The notes under the pieces: generated by a model | Seen by the model: the letters and a program-made list of their open reading frames with translations, nothing else | Told to the model about the DNA's origin: nothing | Database searches by the model: none | Source: Haloglomus salinum | GTDB taxonomy: Archaea > Halobacteriota > Halobacteria > Halobacteriales > Haloarculaceae | Direction: 5' to 3' | DNA length: 64,000 nucleotides | Assembly: GCF_024298825.1 (NCBI RefSeq) | Contig: NZ_CP101153.1 | Span: forward strand, 2,976,001-3,040,000 | Translations under genes and position numbers: made by a program | Shown: positions 7,789 through 16,751 of the stretch, one piece after another | Layout of the letters: every line of letters begins with the position of its first letter | Position numbering within the stretch: the first letter of the stretch is position 1

Positions 7789-9219
7789 ATGTCGTACGAT
7801 TGTGCGTTCCTCGCCGACCTGCTGCCGGAGGGGCAAGTCTCGTTCGGTGAGTCCGACCGTGGGAATCACGCTGCCGACTGGGGAGCCGAGGAGGCCGGCC
7901 GCGGCGTCACGCCGGACGCCGTCGTCTGGCCCGAGTCGACCGAGGACGTGAGCACGGTCCTCGAGGCCGCCAACGACCGCGGGGTCCCCGTGACGCCGTA
8001 CGCCGCGGGCACCTCGCTGGAGGGCAACGCCGTGCCGCAGTTCAAGGGTATCTCGATGGACGTGACCCGGATGAACGACGTGCTGGAGGTCCGTCCGGAC
8101 GACTTCCAGATAGATGTCCAGCCCGGCGTGATGGGCTCGAAGGTCGACGAGACCGTCGAGAGCGAGGGGCTGTTCTTCCCGCCGATGCCGTCCTCGGCCA
8201 ACATCTCGACCATCGGTGGGATGATCGTCAACGACGCCTCCGGACAGAAGACCGTCAAGTACGGCGAGGTGAGCGACTGGGTGCTCGAGCTGGAGGTCGT
8301 CCTCGCGGACGGGACCGTCATCGAGGCGGGGTCGAAGGCCGTCAAGACCAGCGCCGGCTACAACCTGAAGGATATCCTCGTCGGCAGCGAGGGGACGCTC
8401 GGTGTCGTCACGCGCGCCACCCTCGAACTCGAGGGGCTGCCCGAGCAGATTCGCGGCGGCCGCGCCGTCTTCGGCGACCTCGACGACGCGACCAGCGCCA
8501 TCTTCGACGCCGTCCGCTCGGGCGTCGACGTGGCCAAGATCGAGCTCATCGACCCGCTCGCCGCCGAGATGTCGAACCGTTACCTCGACACGGGGCTCCC
8601 GGACAAGCCGATGGTGTTCCTGGAGTTCCACGCCAACCACGGCGTCCAGGAGGAGATCGACTTCTGCGAGGCGATCTTCGAGAGCCACGACGTGGAGCTG
8701 TTCGACATGAGCGAGGACGACGAGCGGATGGCCGAACTCTGGAAGGCCCGGACGGAACTCGCCTTCGCCGTCCAGAGCTACGACCCCGACCTCCGGCCGA
8801 TCCATCCCGGCGACGTGACCGTTCCGATCTCGAAGTACCCCGACATCATCCGCTACGCGAAGGAACTCGGCGAGGAGCACGACATCATGGTTCCCGTCTT
8901 CGGGCACGCTGGCGACGGCAACGTCCACTACTCCGTGATGGTCGACCCCGAAGACGAGGCGATGGTCGAGACGGGCGAGGAGATCTACGACTCGGTCGTC
9001 CGCAAGGCCATCGAGATGGGCGGCACCTGCACCGGCGAGCACGGTATCGGCGGCGGCAAGCGGGAGTACCTCGAACTCGAACACGGCGAGGGGGGCGTCG
9101 AGGCGATGCGCCGCATCAAGGGTGCGCTCGACCCGAAGGACACGCTCAACCCCGGGAAGATATTCCCCGAGACCATCGAGGAGGGCGGCCGGGTCCACCT
9201 CTCGGCCGACGACGACTGA
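7789..9219 (+). CDS. GlcD/D-lactate dehydrogenase-type FAD oxidoreductase
   Basis: A 476-residue flavoprotein of the GlcD/DLD family, which oxidises 2-hydroxy acids such as D-lactate or glycolate. The FAD-binding PCMH domain covers about residues 45-220, with PYAAGTSLEGNA, NDASGQKTVKYG and TSAGYNLKDILVGSEGTLG motifs. The C-terminal substrate domain carries GHAGDGNVHYS and the CTGEHGIGGGK motif with conserved histidines, and ends with the typical LNPGKIFP. No iron-sulfur cysteine motif is fused to it. The frame is open to 7561, but homology and the TATA box favour the ATG at 7789. The electron acceptor is not evident. Confidence 0.88.
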   Translation: MSYDCAFLADLLPEGQVSFGESDRGNHAADWGAEEAGRGVTPDAVVWPESTEDVSTVLEAANDRGVPVTPYAAGTSLEGNAVPQFKGISMDVTRMNDVLEVRPDDFQIDVQPGVMGSKVDETVESEGLFFPPMPSSANISTIGGMIVNDASGQKTVKYGEVSDWVLELEVVLADGTVIEAGSKAVKTSAGYNLKDILVGSEGTLGVVTRATLELEGLPEQIRGGRAVFGDLDDATSAIFDAVRSGVDVAKIELIDPLAAEMSNRYLDTGLPDKPMVFLEFHANHGVQEEIDFCEAIFESHDVELFDMSEDDERMAELWKARTELAFAVQSYDPDLRPIHPGDVTVPISKYPDIIRYAKELGEEHDIMVPVFGHAGDGNVHYSVMVDPEDEAMVETGEEIYDSVVRKAIEMGGTCTGEHGIGGGKREYLELEHGEGGVEAMRRIKGALDPKDTLNPGKIFPETIEEGGRVHLSADDD

Positions 9220-9361
9220 CGACGGCCGTCCCATCGACCGGTTCCATCCGGTGGGCACGGCCGGGAGCGCGTCCCGTCGCCCGCCGTGGCGGTGACACCG
9301 GCACGCGGCAAGCATCCCGGTAGCGCGAACCTTTTCGTTCCGGCGAGTTCCCCATCGGACG

Positions 9362-11503
9362 ATGGCTGCGCTCCGACCGAGCCACGGTCTGTCGGTCGTA
9401 TCGACCCTCGTCCTCGCCCTCCTCCTCGCCATCCAGCCGGCGGCGGCCGCCGCGATGGCCCCCGGGCCGACCACCGTCGGGGCCACGCCACGCCCGGCGC
9501 TGGCGCAGTCCGACGGCACGAACGAGAGCGATGGGCTCGACGCCGACCACGTCTACGTCGAGCGCGACGGGGACGTGATACTGGTGTCGAACGGCACGGA
9601 CGCCGCCAGCAGGGCCAACACCACCGTCGAGGACGACTCGCTCGACGAGGTCCGCAACGCCTCGTTCGGCCTCGTCACGGGTCAGGGACTGCTCTACGGG
9701 CTGTACGAGACGGACCGCTCGGAACTCGCCGAGGACGGCGAGACGTTCCCGGGGACGTTCTCGGTCGCGACGCGTGCAGCGCCCGACCGGCTCGCCGCTG
9801 GCGGGACGTTCGCGACGGAGCGCCCGGCCCAGCTGCAGGCGTTCCGGCTGGACATCGAGGGCGCGCGGACGGACGAGCGCGCCGGCGCGACGCTCGACGG
9901 GCGCGCGACGGTGACCGTGAACGGCTCCGCGGCCGCGGGCGCGGTGCTGGAGCGCGCGGAGACCCGCTCGTACGCCCGGGTCGGGCCCCGGAACCTCACG
10001 CTCCGGAGCAACGGGACGGCACGGGTCGCGCCCTCCGCAGCCGGGACGGCCGACCCGTTCCGGTTCTCGGCGGTCCTGACCGAGGAGCCGGGCGTCTACC
10101 GGCTCGCGGTCGAGCGCAACAGCAGCGTGGGTGCCCAGGCGGTCGGGAACTGGTCGACCCGCGAGCGGGCCCGGGAGACGCTCGAACGGCGGTTCGCCGG
10201 CCAGGGCGCCCGGCAGTTCGCGAACACGTCGCTTCGGCTCCGGGCGTACGACTTCCGGAACGCGACGGACGGCGAGGGCGGTCGTCTCGTCGTCAGCTAC
10301 GTCGTCCGGTACGAGGGGATGAAGGCCCGGCTGCGCCCCCTGGCGCTGGGGGCGCTCACGGCCGACGAGGAGAACGGGCTCGACCCGCTGCAGGCCCAGC
10401 GCATCACCGCGGACCTGTTCGCGCTCCGGGTCGAGCGAGCCGCGGTCGACGCGACCTACCGTGACGGGCAGTTCGAGGGCTCGACGGAGCTCCGCCTGAA
10501 TCGCTACGACCGGGCCGTCGACGGCGCGCTCGACCTGGCGACCGCGTACAATCTGACCGCCAACGAGACCGTCGCGCGCTACGTCCGGGGCTTCCGGACC
10601 CGGTTCGACGCTGCGCGTGAGGCGGGCCTCGTCCGTGAGTACCGCCTCGGAACCACCTACCAGCGACCCGGCTCCCGTGAGGCGACCGTCGAGGTGACCA
10701 GTCGCTACCGGACCACCAACTGGGACGCGTACGTCGCCGAGCTGGACGAGCGCGGCGTCACCCGGCTCGACCTGACGGGCGACCTGCACGCGCGCGCCGA
10801 CGGCGACCGGCTCCGGGGCGACGCGAGCGTGGCAGCCGCCCGACCGGGGCTGCTGGCCGACGCCGTCGACGGTCTCCGGAACCTCTCGCGCGCCGGCGTC
10901 GAGGACGAGTTCGCCTCGCCCGCCGAACGCGCCGCAGAGCGCGAGGAGTTCAACGACACCCGGGCGGTGCTCGACGCCTTCGAGCGGAGCGACCTCCGGA
11001 CGGCCCGGTTCGAGCTGAACGTGACCGACGAGGCCGCGCGCGTCGAGGGTGCCGCGCGGTTCGGCAACCTGAGCGCGTTCCGTCCGCTCCTGCGCAACGA
11101 CACGACCGGCGAACTGCCGACCGACCTGGTCGTCCGCGAGGCCGTCGCCCGGCCGCGACCCGATGGCGGCTCCGTGGTGTACGTCTACGCCGAGGGGGCG
11201 GTGCCGGTCAGGCCGTCGGAGGCCGACGTCCGGGCACTCGCGGCGGTCAACGAGAGCATGACGGTCCACATGCCCGGCGAGTGGGACCGGTCGTTCCCGC
11301 GCGTCGACCGCGAGCGGGCGTACGGGGTCCTCCGGGCGACCCCACCCGAACCAACGCCGACGGAGACGCCACTCCCGCCAACCGACGGCACGAACGGGAC
11401 CAGAAGCGACGGACAGCCCGGCTTCGGCCCGGCTGTCACGGCCGTGGCGCTCGTGGCCGGCGTCGTGCTGCTGGCCCGGCGGCGAAGCGAGCACGCCGAA
11501 TAG
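9362..11503 (+). CDS. Secreted surface protein with PGF-CTERM anchor
   Basis: A 713-residue secreted protein. Residues 1-31 form a Sec-type signal sequence rich in Leu/Ala. The large middle part is rich in Asp/Glu/Arg and contains many N-x-S/T sequons (for example NGT, NTS, NLS, NDT), consistent with N-glycosylation outside the cell. The C-terminus has a Thr/Pro-rich stalk, then PGFGP at residues 686-690, one hydrophobic helix and an Arg-rich tail, the tripartite PGF-CTERM signal processed by archaeosortase A in haloarchaea. The ectodomain fold is not one I recognise. A TATA-like element (CCTTTTCG, about 9331) lies upstream. It stands alone between the glcD-like gene and convergent small genes. 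Confidence 0.8.
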   Translation: MAALRPSHGLSVVSTLVLALLLAIQPAAAAAMAPGPTTVGATPRPALAQSDGTNESDGLDADHVYVERDGDVILVSNGTDAASRANTTVEDDSLDEVRNASFGLVTGQGLLYGLYETDRSELAEDGETFPGTFSVATRAAPDRLAAGGTFATERPAQLQAFRLDIEGARTDERAGATLDGRATVTVNGSAAAGAVLERAETRSYARVGPRNLTLRSNGTARVAPSAAGTADPFRFSAVLTEEPGVYRLAVERNSSVGAQAVGNWSTRERARETLERRFAGQGARQFANTSLRLRAYDFRNATDGEGGRLVVSYVVRYEGMKARLRPLALGALTADEENGLDPLQAQRITADLFALRVERAAVDATYRDGQFEGSTELRLNRYDRAVDGALDLATAYNLTANETVARYVRGFRTRFDAAREAGLVREYRLGTTYQRPGSREATVEVTSRYRTTNWDAYVAELDERGVTRLDLTGDLHARADGDRLRGDASVAAARPGLLADAVDGLRNLSRAGVEDEFASPAERAAEREEFNDTRAVLDAFERSDLRTARFELNVTDEAARVEGAARFGNLSAFRPLLRNDTTGELPTDLVVREAVARPRPDGGSVVYVYAEGAVPVRPSEADVRALAAVNESMTVHMPGEWDRSFPRVDRERAYGVLRATPPEPTPTETPLPPTDGTNGTRSDGQPGFGPAVTAVALVAGVVLLARRRSEHAE

Positions 11504-11586
11504 CTAGCGAATATTTCTCTTGATTTCGAGCTATTACGTCAACGTGCGTGAGTAAGTTGCGAATTTCTCTGCGTGTTCTAATTCTA
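11504..11586. terminator. AT-rich convergent intergenic region with T tracts
   Basis: The gap between two convergent genes is clearly AT-rich. It holds two similar blocks, GCGAATATTTCTCT (11507-11520) and GCGAATTTCTCT (11559-11570). The T-rich runs just after the stop of the surface protein suit archaeal termination, which needs only T tracts. The repeat may be chance or a shared terminator module. Confidence 0.4.
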
Positions 11587-11784
11587 CTACGACAGGATAT
11601 CCTTCACCCGCCGCGGCTCGCCGGAGAGCGCAGGGTCCTCCTCCACCATCTGGAGCACCTCGTGGTCGGTCACGTCGGGGTAGCTCTTCTGCGTGGCCTC
11701 CTCGATGAGTTCGGCATCCAGCCGGAACTCCGTTCCCTCGTAGACCACGTCGGCTCCCTTCTCGTCGAACGATAGAACGGTCAT
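11587..11784 (-). CDS. Small conserved haloarchaeal protein (DUF5800-like)
   Basis: A 65-residue acidic soluble protein. The segment VVYEGTEFRLD near the start and PDVTDHEVLQMVEEDPALSGEP in two halves near the end look like a small haloarchaeal family I remember as DUF5800; the function is unknown. The frame extends nine codons upstream, but the ATG at 11784 is supported by a TATA-like GTACAAAAAG at 11806-11815, about 27 bases before it. It sits between menE and a surface protein gene. Confidence 0.7.
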   Translation of the reverse strand: MTVLSFDEKGADVVYEGTEFRLDAELIEEATQKSYPDVTDHEVLQMVEEDPALSGEPRRVKDILS

Positions 11785-11850
11785 GCGCGGCGATAGCCGG
11801 TCGGCGTACAAAAAGGGCGCGTCCCGGGGTTCCGGGCGGACGGCAGCGGC

Positions 11851-13500
11851 TCAGTCCTCGCCCTCGGCATCGGCGGCCTCCGTGCTGGCACCATCGCCCA
11901 GTTCGAAGACGGTGGTGTCGGCGTCCGGTGCCTGCAGGCGGGCGCGGACCGCCTCGCGGTCGACGGTATCCGAGGCCGTCCGGGGGAGGGCGTCGGTGAC
12001 ACCGACCGTCCGCGGGAGCTTGTACCCGGCCAGTCGCTCACGGCAGTGGCGTTCGAGCGCCCTCGCCTCCACAGCGCCGTCAGCGACGACCAGCGCTGCC
12101 ACGCGCTCGCCGAACTCCGGGTCCGGGAGGCCGACGACCGCCGCGTCGGCGATACTCGGGAACGCGCGGAGTGTGTCGACGACCTCGCCGGGGTCGACCG
12201 TCTCGCCGCCCGGATTGAGACGGTCATCGAGCCGGTTGAGCACCCAGATGCGGCCGTCCTCGTCGCGGTAGCCGGCGTCGCCCGTGTGGAACCCGTGGGG
12301 TCCGAACGCCCGCTCGGTCGCCGTCGAATCGCGGTAGTAGCCCGGCGTCACGGCGGGCCCGCTGACAACGAGCTCGCCCCGTTCGCCGGGTTCTACGGCG
12401 GCGCCGCTGTCGACGACGGTCACGTTCGTCGTGAACAGCGGGTTCCCGACGGTCCCCGGGTTGGCTCGCGCCTCCGACGGGCGGGCCGTCGCGATCTGCG
12501 ATGCCGTCTCGGTCATGCCGTAGGTGGGGGCGACGGGTACGTCGCGCTCGGCGCACCGCTCCAGCAACTCGTCGCTCGCCGGTGCACCACCGAGCAGAAC
12601 GAACCGGAGCGAGTCGGGGAGGTCGCCGGCGTCGAGCAGGCGCGACAGCATCGTCGGCACCAGCGACGTACAGGTCGCGCCCGTCTCGTGCATCGCGTCG
12701 AGCGCCGCCTCGGGGTCGAAGCCACCGACGCCGTAGGCCGCGCCGTCCCCGTCATCCTGCTGCTCCGGCGCGTCGGAGCCTCGAAGCGCCACCGCGGTCC
12801 CGTAGCAGACCGAGCGGTACACCGGGGCCAGCCCGCCCATGTGGCTCATCGGGAGCGGGTCGAACCAGCGGTCCGCCGGGTCCAGCCCCAGCCGGAATGC
12901 CGAGGCGGTGGCGCTCGCCAGGACGTTGCCCATCCGCAGGTCGACAGCCTTCGGGTCGCCGGTCGTCCCGGAGGTGAACAGCAGGCAGAGGCGCCGTCCG
13001 GGTGACCACGCCGGGAGGTCGTACGTCTCCGGCGTCGCGTCGGCGAGCGCCGTCGCGCCCTCGCGGGGCGTGTCGATGGTGGCCACGGGGAGGTCCGTCC
13101 CCGCGTCGGCCGCGTGTTCGGCCGCCGCTACGACGGTGGCCTCAGTCGCCGCGTCACCGCAGACGAGTCCACAGTCGGCTTGCAGCGCTCGCTCCGCCAG
13201 TTCCTGCGCGGTCGAGCGGGCGTGCAACGGCACCAGCACGGCGCCCAGGCGCATCGTCGCGTGGACGAGTTCGACGAACGCCGGCCGTGTCGGGAGGCAG
13301 ACACCGAGATGCGTGCCCACGCCGACGCCCATCGCCGAGAGGCGCCCGGCGAGTTCCTCGACACGGTCGTCCAGTTCGCGGTAGGTGGCCGGCCCGTCGT
13401 CGCCGTCCTCGCCGTCGTCGGCTGCCGCGGCACCGCCGGCGACGCGGAGCGCCGCCGCTCCCGGTGTTGCTGCCGTCCGGTGGGCCAACCAGTCGCGCAC
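11851..13500 (-). CDS. menE: o-Succinylbenzoate-CoA ligase
   Basis: MenE activates o-succinylbenzoate to its CoA thioester through an acyl-adenylate in menaquinone synthesis. It is an ANL-superfamily enzyme with the phosphate loop FTSGTTGDPK, the YGMTETAS motif, the HTGDAGYRD hinge-region motif and LPRTASDTVDR near the C-terminus. The frame is open to 13830 inside menC, so the start is uncertain. I chose the GTG at 13498-13500 (reading VRDWLAHR), where similarity begins, giving 549 residues and 55 bases after the menC stop. An AT-rich AAATAC lies before it and may be an internal promoter. It is the last gene of menA-menC-menE, all on the minus strand. The substrate assignment depends on that context. 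Confidence 0.85.
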   Translation of the reverse strand: MRDWLAHRTAATPGAAALRVAGGAAAADDGEDGDDGPATYRELDDRVEELAGRLSAMGVGVGTHLGVCLPTRPAFVELVHATMRLGAVLVPLHARSTAQELAERALQADCGLVCGDAATEATVVAAAEHAADAGTDLPVATIDTPREGATALADATPETYDLPAWSPGRRLCLLFTSGTTGDPKAVDLRMGNVLASATASAFRLGLDPADRWFDPLPMSHMGGLAPVYRSVCYGTAVALRGSDAPEQQDDGDGAAYGVGGFDPEAALDAMHETGATCTSLVPTMLSRLLDAGDLPDSLRFVLLGGAPASDELLERCAERDVPVAPTYGMTETASQIATARPSEARANPGTVGNPLFTTNVTVVDSGAAVEPGERGELVVSGPAVTPGYYRDSTATERAFGPHGFHTGDAGYRDEDGRIWVLNRLDDRLNPGGETVDPGEVVDTLRAFPSIADAAVVGLPDPEFGERVAALVVADGAVEARALERHCRERLAGYKLPRTVGVTDALPRTASDTVDREAVRARLQAPDADTTVFELGDGASTEAADAEGED

Positions 13501-13555
13501 GACAACGGACTTGCGACGTGGGGGTATTTGCTGTTTCGCTCCGTCCTCCGCAATC

Positions 13556-14659
13556 TCACACCCGGTCGGTTCTTCCCTGGTGCCATCGCGTCGCCCCTGC
13601 CACGCCGGGGCCGTCCGGGACTCGTACCCGCCCGTCGGCGACGGGGGCCGGGTCCGCGTCGAGCAGGTCGCACTCCAGCCGGTCGCCGGTCGCGAGCCCG
13701 CAGGCCGACACGTCGGGTACCGCAGCGGCCGCGTGGACGGCGGTCGCGCGCGCCAGCGCCCCGTCGATAGTCGTCGTGAGGACCGGCTGGACGCCGGCGT
13801 TCCGGGCCGCGTGGGCGGCGGCCACGGCACGGTCGGGCCCGCCCAGCGCCATCGGCTTCAGCACGAGCGCGTCCGCCGCGGCCGCGTCCAGTGCCGCCGC
13901 GACCGGTTCCCCGCCGACCGCCAGCGACTCGTCCAGCGCGATGCCGACGCCCAGTCCCCGGAGTTCGGCGTGGGCTCGCAGGTCGCGTCGGGTGCCCGAC
14001 TCCGGGGTCGGGTCGGCCGGGAGTGGCTGCTCCACGTAGGCCACGCCGTGGTCGGCGAACGCTTCGAGCGCGCGTTCGGCGGCCCTCAGGTCCCACGAAC
14101 CGTTGGCGTCCGCTCGGAGGGTGATATCCGGACAGCGGTCCCGAACAGCCGCGATGCGCTCGATGTCGGCCGCGACGGACCGCGCACCGACCTTCAGTTT
14201 CACCGTTCCGAAGCCGTCGGCGACGGCCGATGCAACCGCGGCGGCGGTCGCTTCGGGCCCTCCGTCCCCGACGGTCGCGTTCACCGGCACGGACGCGCAC
14301 GGCGCGGCCCCATTGCCCGCTTCGTCGACCAGCGTCCGGGCCAGCGGCTCCCCCGCCGCGTGCGCCCGTGCGTCCAGCACCGCGCTCGCGACTGCGTGTC
14401 GGGCGGCCGGGGCGTCGGCGAGCGTCTCGTGGGTCGGCAGGGCCGTCGGCTCGGTCTCTGCCTCCGACTCGGCGACCCGTTCCAGTGCCGCCTCGCACGC
14501 GGCGAGCGACTCCGTCCAGTCCGGGAGCGGCGCCGCCTCGCCGACGCCGGTCGTCCCGTCGACCGAGAGCCGGACGACGAACCCCTCACGTTCGGTGATG
14601 TCGCCGCGGGCGGTGCCGAGTGGTCGCGCGAGCGCGAGCGCGAACGGGTGGATATCCAT
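13556..14659 (-). CDS. menC: o-Succinylbenzoate synthase
   Basis: MenC dehydrates SHCHC to o-succinylbenzoate in the menaquinone pathway. It is an enolase-superfamily protein of 367 residues with the KLKVG motif (catalytic lysine), metal ligands in RADANGSW, VEQPLP and ALDES, and the second lysine in VLKPMALGG. Members of this superfamily can be dipeptide epimerases or racemases, but the position between menA and menE makes MenC the natural call. The ATG overlaps the stop of menA (TGATG), a sign of translational coupling; a GTG one codon upstream is also possible. Confidence 0.9.
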   Translation of the reverse strand: MDIHPFALALARPLGTARGDITEREGFVVRLSVDGTTGVGEAAPLPDWTESLAACEAALERVAESEAETEPTALPTHETLADAPAARHAVASAVLDARAHAAGEPLARTLVDEAGNGAAPCASVPVNATVGDGGPEATAAAVASAVADGFGTVKLKVGARSVAADIERIAAVRDRCPDITLRADANGSWDLRAAERALEAFADHGVAYVEQPLPADPTPESGTRRDLRAHAELRGLGVGIALDESLAVGGEPVAAALDAAAADALVLKPMALGGPDRAVAAAHAARNAGVQPVLTTTIDGALARATAVHAAAAVPDVSACGLATGDRLECDLLDADPAPVADGRVRVPDGPGVAGATRWHQGRTDRV

Positions 14660-15636
14660 CACAGGAATCGCGGAAGCGCCAGCCCGATGGCGAACAGGAC
14701 CGAGTGGGCGGCCAGCAGTTTCCCCGTCTTCTCGAGTGCCGGATTGAGCGCCGCGCCATCGGTCCGTTCGAGTACCGTCTCGCCGATATCGAGGGCACCG
14801 GAGAGTGTCGCCAGCGGGAGCAGCGCCGACAGCCCCCAGCCGGTGGCCGCGAACACGGCCGGAATCACGTACGCCATCCCGACGAGCGCACAGAACTCGA
14901 CGCGGGAGAAGCGGTAGCCCAGCAGGACGGTCAACGTCTGTTTGCCGGCTTCGGCGTCCGTCTCACGGTCGCGGACGTTGTTGATGACGAGGATGGCCGA
15001 GGAGAGCCCCGCGGCGGGGAGCGCGGCGACCACCGCGGCGAGCGGCACGACCGACAGCGGCGCGTCGAACGGCGGGATGCCGGCGACGCTGGCGACCGCC
15101 TGCACGTAGTAGGTACCCGTCACGGCGACGAGGCCGAAGTACAGGAAGACGAAGAACTCGCCCAGCCCCCGGTAGCCGTACGGGTACGGCCCGCCGGTGT
15201 AGAGGATGCCCGCCGCGACCGAGGAGAGGCCGACGACGACGATGACCGGGCCACCCACGTAGACGAGGTACGTCCCGAGGAGGATGGCCAGCCCGAACGT
15301 CCCGTACATCGCCCGTTTGACCTGTGCGGCGGGGATGAGCCCGCCCGCGGTGACGCGGGTGAACCCCTCGCGCTCTTCCGTGTCGGCGCCCTTCACCGCG
15401 TCGTAGTAGTCGTTCGCGAAGTTGGTGCCGACCTGCAGGAGCAGGGCCCCCACGAGCGCGCCGAGCGCGGGCAGCACGGCGAACTCGCCCAGTCGGAGCG
15501 CGAGACCCGTCCCGACGATGACGGGTGCGGCGCCCGCCGGGAGGGTCTGTGGCCGGGCCGCCATCACCCACGCCTCGCGCTTCGAGATGTCGGCCGGCTC
15601 GTCGGAGCCGCCACCGCTCTCGACCTCGGTACTCAT
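14659..15636 (-). CDS. menA: 1,4-Dihydroxy-2-naphthoate prenyltransferase
   Basis: MenA attaches the polyprenyl chain to 1,4-dihydroxy-2-naphthoate, giving demethylmenaquinone, in the membrane. The 325-residue UbiA-family protein has both Asp-rich prenyl-diphosphate motifs, NDYYD (about residue 75) and NNVRDRETD (about residue 218), the R-P-Q-T-L-P start typical of MenA, and about eight or nine hydrophobic segments. A short acidic N-terminal extension precedes the first helix. It is the first gene of the menA-menC-menE operon and overlaps the menC start by one base. Confidence 0.92.
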   Translation of the reverse strand: MSTEVESGGGSDEPADISKREAWVMAARPQTLPAGAAPVIVGTGLALRLGEFAVLPALGALVGALLLQVGTNFANDYYDAVKGADTEEREGFTRVTAGGLIPAAQVKRAMYGTFGLAILLGTYLVYVGGPVIVVVGLSSVAAGILYTGGPYPYGYRGLGEFFVFLYFGLVAVTGTYYVQAVASVAGIPPFDAPLSVVPLAAVVAALPAAGLSSAILVINNVRDRETDAEAGKQTLTVLLGYRFSRVEFCALVGMAYVIPAVFAATGWGLSALLPLATLSGALDIGETVLERTDGAALNPALEKTGKLLAAHSVLFAIGLALPRFL

Positions 15637-15741
15637 TAGGGAGAGGTAGGTGCGGGCGGGTTGAAGGGTGTACCGGGGTCGGGCCGGGTGCCGGCGACCG
15701 GGGCGGTGGATGGACGCCGGAGGGTGAGCGGGGGCTCCCTG

Positions 15742-16617
15742 TCAGGGTGTCGACGTCGGTGTGGTATCCTCGTCGACCTCTCCATCGCAGTCGTTGTCCT
15801 TCCCATCGCGGACCTCCTCGGCGCCGGGATGGACCGTTTCGTCGTTGTCGTTGCAGTCTTGCTCGGTCGTGTAGCCGTCCGCGTCGGCATCCTGTGCCGT
15901 TCGAGTCTGGGTCTGCGTCGGAGTGGTGCCCTCGTCGACCTCTCCATCGCAGTCGTTGTCCTTCCCATCGCGGACCTCCTCGGCGCCGGGATGGACCGTT
16001 TCGTCGTTGTCGTTGCAGTCTTGCTCGGTCGTGTAGCCGTCCGCGTCGGCGTCCCGTGGCGTTCGAGTCTGGGTCTGCGTCGGAGTGGTGCCCTCGTCGA
16101 CCTCTCCATCGCAGTCGTTGTCCTTCCCGTCACGGATTTCTTCGGCACCAGGGTAGACCGTCTCGTCGTTGTCGTTGCAGTCCTCCTCGGCCGTGTAGCC
16201 GTCCGCGTCGGCGTCCCGTGGCGTCGGTGTGCCGGGCGCCTCCGTGGTCGTCGTCCGAGTCTCTGTCGACCGTGGTGTCGGAGTCGCTGCCGTCACGGTC
16301 GTCCGTGTGGGTGTGGGCGTCGATTGCAGTGTCCGCGTCGGCGTTTCGGCACCATTACCCCCCGCAGTTGCGGTCGGTGACGGTGTGGCTGTCGCAGTTG
16401 CGGTCGGTGACGGTGTGGCTGTCGCAGTTGCGGTCGGTGACGGTGTGGCTGTCGCAGTTGCGGTCGGTGACGGTGTGGCTGTCGCAGTCAGGTCGTCGGT
16501 CGTCCCCGCTGACGGGAGGCCCGTACAGCCCGCGAGGAGCATCAGCATCGCGGTTGCGACTGCGAGCCAGAGACGGGTCGTCCTGCTGCCGGATGAGCGT
16601 CGGGCATCTCCCCCCAT
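15742..16617 (-). CDS. Lipoprotein with three MopE-type metal-binding repeats
   Basis: A 291-residue predicted lipoprotein. The signal ends in the lipobox LLAGC (Cys31). Four identical TATPSPTATA units and a Thr/Pro-rich stalk follow. The C-terminal half is three 54-residue repeats of the MopE/PF11617 type, each with DADADGY, DCNDND, PGAEE and DGKDNDCDGEVDE. The regularly spaced aspartates and paired cysteines suggest calcium or copper binding and a disulfide in each repeat, on the outside of the cell. An ATG five codons upstream (16632) is also in frame, but a TATA box at 16641-16648 sits about 28 bases before the ATG at 16617, which I prefer. The biological role is unknown. Confidence 0.82.
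   Translation of the reverse strand: MGGDARRSSGSRTTRLWLAVATAMLMLLAGCTGLPSAGTTDDLTATATPSPTATATATPSPTATATATPSPTATATATPSPTATAGGNGAETPTRTLQSTPTPTRTTVTAATPTPRSTETRTTTTEAPGTPTPRDADADGYTAEEDCNDNDETVYPGAEEIRDGKDNDCDGEVDEGTTPTQTQTRTPRDADADGYTTEQDCNDNDETVHPGAEEVRDGKDNDCDGEVDEGTTPTQTQTRTAQDADADGYTTEQDCNDNDETVHPGAEEVRDGKDNDCDGEVDEDTTPTSTP
15745..16215 (-). repeat. Three tandem 162-base coding repeats
   Basis: Repeat units at 16054-16215, 15892-16053 and 15745-15891 (last one shortened) encode the three MopE-like modules. Units two and three are almost identical over most of their length; unit one is slightly more diverged (YTAEED rather than YTTEQD, VYPG rather than VHPG), so the second duplication looks more recent. 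Confidence 0.9.
16363..16482 (-). repeat. Four identical 30-base repeats encoding a Thr/Pro stalk
   Basis: Four perfect 30-base units lie in tandem and encode TATPSPTATA four times, directly after the lipobox region of the MopE-like lipoprotein. The perfect identity points to recent slippage. They are in frame, uninterrupted and have no spacers, so this is not a CRISPR array. Confidence 0.92.
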
Positions 16618-16640
16618 GTCAGTAGAGGGCATAGCTTCGG

Positions 16641-16648
16641 AATATAAG
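16641..16648 (-). promoter_or_regulatory. TATA-like box for the MopE-like lipoprotein
   Basis: On the minus strand the box reads CTTATATT, centred about 28 bases before the ATG at 16617 but only about 12 bases before the alternative ATG at 16632. It therefore decides the start in favour of 16617 for a leaderless transcript. Confidence 0.5.
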
Positions 16649-16751
16649 AGTTGTCCTGCTGGCCGGCACCGACCGGCCTCGGCTGGGCGCGCCGAATCGC
16701 CCGAACCGTCACCGTCAAAGCCACCCGCCGACTTCCCACGGATACGAGTAG

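Noticed and set aside
16363-16482. Four 30-base direct repeats resembling a CRISPR array
   Set aside because: The units are contiguous with no spacers and encode TATPSPTATA in frame within a lipoprotein gene.
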